A DNA stretch of 53,680 nt. It comes from Thermoleophilaceae bacterium. GTDB taxonomy: Bacteria > Actinomycetota > Thermoleophilia > Solirubrobacterales > Thermoleophilaceae. Numbering within the stretch: the stretch's first letter is position 1; every line of letters starts with the position of its first letter. This document shows, piece after piece, positions 53,301-53,680 of the stretch. The position numbers and the translations under genes were made by a program. Under the pieces are notes generated by a model. The model was not told where the DNA came from, ran no database searches, and saw nothing but the letters and a program-made list of their open reading frames with translations. The stretch spans positions 1 through 53,680 of the forward strand of contig JACVRW010000007.1 of the NCBI GenBank assembly GCA_014534235.1. The letters run 5' to 3'.

Positions 53301-53680
53301 CGCCCGTTAGCGCGGAGCGGGAGGCGGGCCTCGACCGCGAAACCGCCGTCTGCGCGGGGGCCGAAACGCACGCTCCCGCCGTAGAGGGCCGCCCGCTCCC
53401 GCATCCCGATCAGGCCGTGGCCGCGGCTCTCCCCCTGCGGTCCGCGGCCGTCGTCGGCGACCTGGACCTCGAGCTGGTCGCGCAGCCGCGAGACCTTGAC
53501 CTCCACCTTCGAGGCCGCAGCGTGCTTGCGCACGTTCGTGAGGGCCTCCTGGACGATCCGGAAGGCGGCCAGCTGGACGCCCGTCGGCACCTCATCGAGC
53601 TCTCCGTCGGCACCGAGCTCGACGGCTAGCCCGGCACCCCTGGTTTCCTCGACGAGCTGGCCGAGATCGGCCAGCCTGGG
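53285..53680 (-). CDS. Sensor histidine kinase C-terminal part, cut by window edge
   Basis: Open from the window edge: the dimerisation-distal HATPase domain, with AAFRIVQEALTNVRKHAAASKVEVKV (N box), VQVADDGRGPQGESRGHGLIGMRERAALYGGSVRFGPRADGGFAVEARLPL (G1, G2 boxes). It is a NarX/DesK-type kinase (HisKA_3). The phosphorylated His and sensor domain lie outside the window. It should phosphorylate the overlapping NarL-type regulator. Confidence 0.93.
   Translation of the reverse strand, partial: PRLADLGQLVEETRGAGLAVELGADGELDEVPTGVQLAAFRIVQEALTNVRKHAAASKVEVKVSRLRDQLEVQVADDGRGPQGESRGHGLIGMRERAALYGGSVRFGPRADGGFAVEARLPLRANGRWSVS

Overview
This window is chromosomal DNA from a very GC-rich bacterium. 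GTG and TTG starts are common, genes are packed with 1-16 bp overlaps, and hairpin terminators lack a strong U-run. Gene content (pstSCAB-phoU-ppx with ppk1 and a SixA-like phosphatase, a class III-like PHA synthase, many LuxR/GntR/TetR-type regulators, an arginine-rich actinobacterial-style integrase) points to Actinomycetota. My best guess is the Thermoleophilia (Solirubrobacterales/Gaiellales); the lineage is inference.

Layout. (1) 0.3-6.3 kb: purine synthesis and repair genes purF, recQ, purN and purH, then an ArsR-type regulator. (2) 6.3-7.7 kb: a tRNA patch with tRNA-Lys(UUU) split by a group I intron, tRNA-Glu(UUC), a small membrane protein and tRNA-Val(UAC). (3) 7.7-10.5 kb: cyclopropane fatty acid synthase, a frameshifted cNMP-binding protein and a NagZ-type glycosidase. 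(4) 10.5-19.8 kb: phosphate/polyphosphate block (ppk1, sixA-like, ppx, phoU, pstBACS, a receiver-less winged-helix protein and a divergent PhoB-like regulator) with Pho-box-like 11-bp direct repeats. (5) 19.8-23.4 kb: cupredoxin-like protein, polytopic membrane proteins, an alpha/beta hydrolase and a DUF2182 remnant. (6) 23.5-26.5 kb: polyhydroxyalkanoate block (phasin/PhaE-like, phaC, phaB, XRE regulator, second phasin) ending in a strong hairpin. (7) 26.6-29.2 kb: a dead LuxR-family ATPase regulator. (8) 29.4-49.8 kb: a continuous minus-strand catabolic island. (9) 49.8-52.6 kb: a decayed accessory patch (integrase, metallopeptidase and TetR remnants) with one small intact gene behind a structured leader. 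(10) 52.6-53.7 kb: a NarL-type two-component pair running off the edge.

The island is the most interesting system. In transcription order it encodes a DUF1028 protein, an NTF2-like protein, a three-subunit molybdenum hydroxylase, a ureohydrolase, a GntR repressor, an isochorismatase-fold amidase, a HyuB with a fused acetone-carboxylase-gamma-like zinc domain, HyuA, an LLM-class flavin oxidoreductase, a complete BMP/nucleoside-type ABC importer and two metal amidohydrolases. Deaminase + ATP-dependent HyuA/HyuB + cysteine amidase is the enzyme logic of creatinine/N-methylhydantoin degradation. The importer, hydroxylase and guanidino-hydrolase suggest uptake, hydroxylation, deamination, ring opening and removal of urea/carbamoyl groups from a nitrogen heterocycle. 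The substrate is not known from sequence.

Elsewhere, the pst/ppk/ppx/sixA genes couple phosphate import to polyphosphate turnover, and the PHA genes build and coat carbon storage granules.
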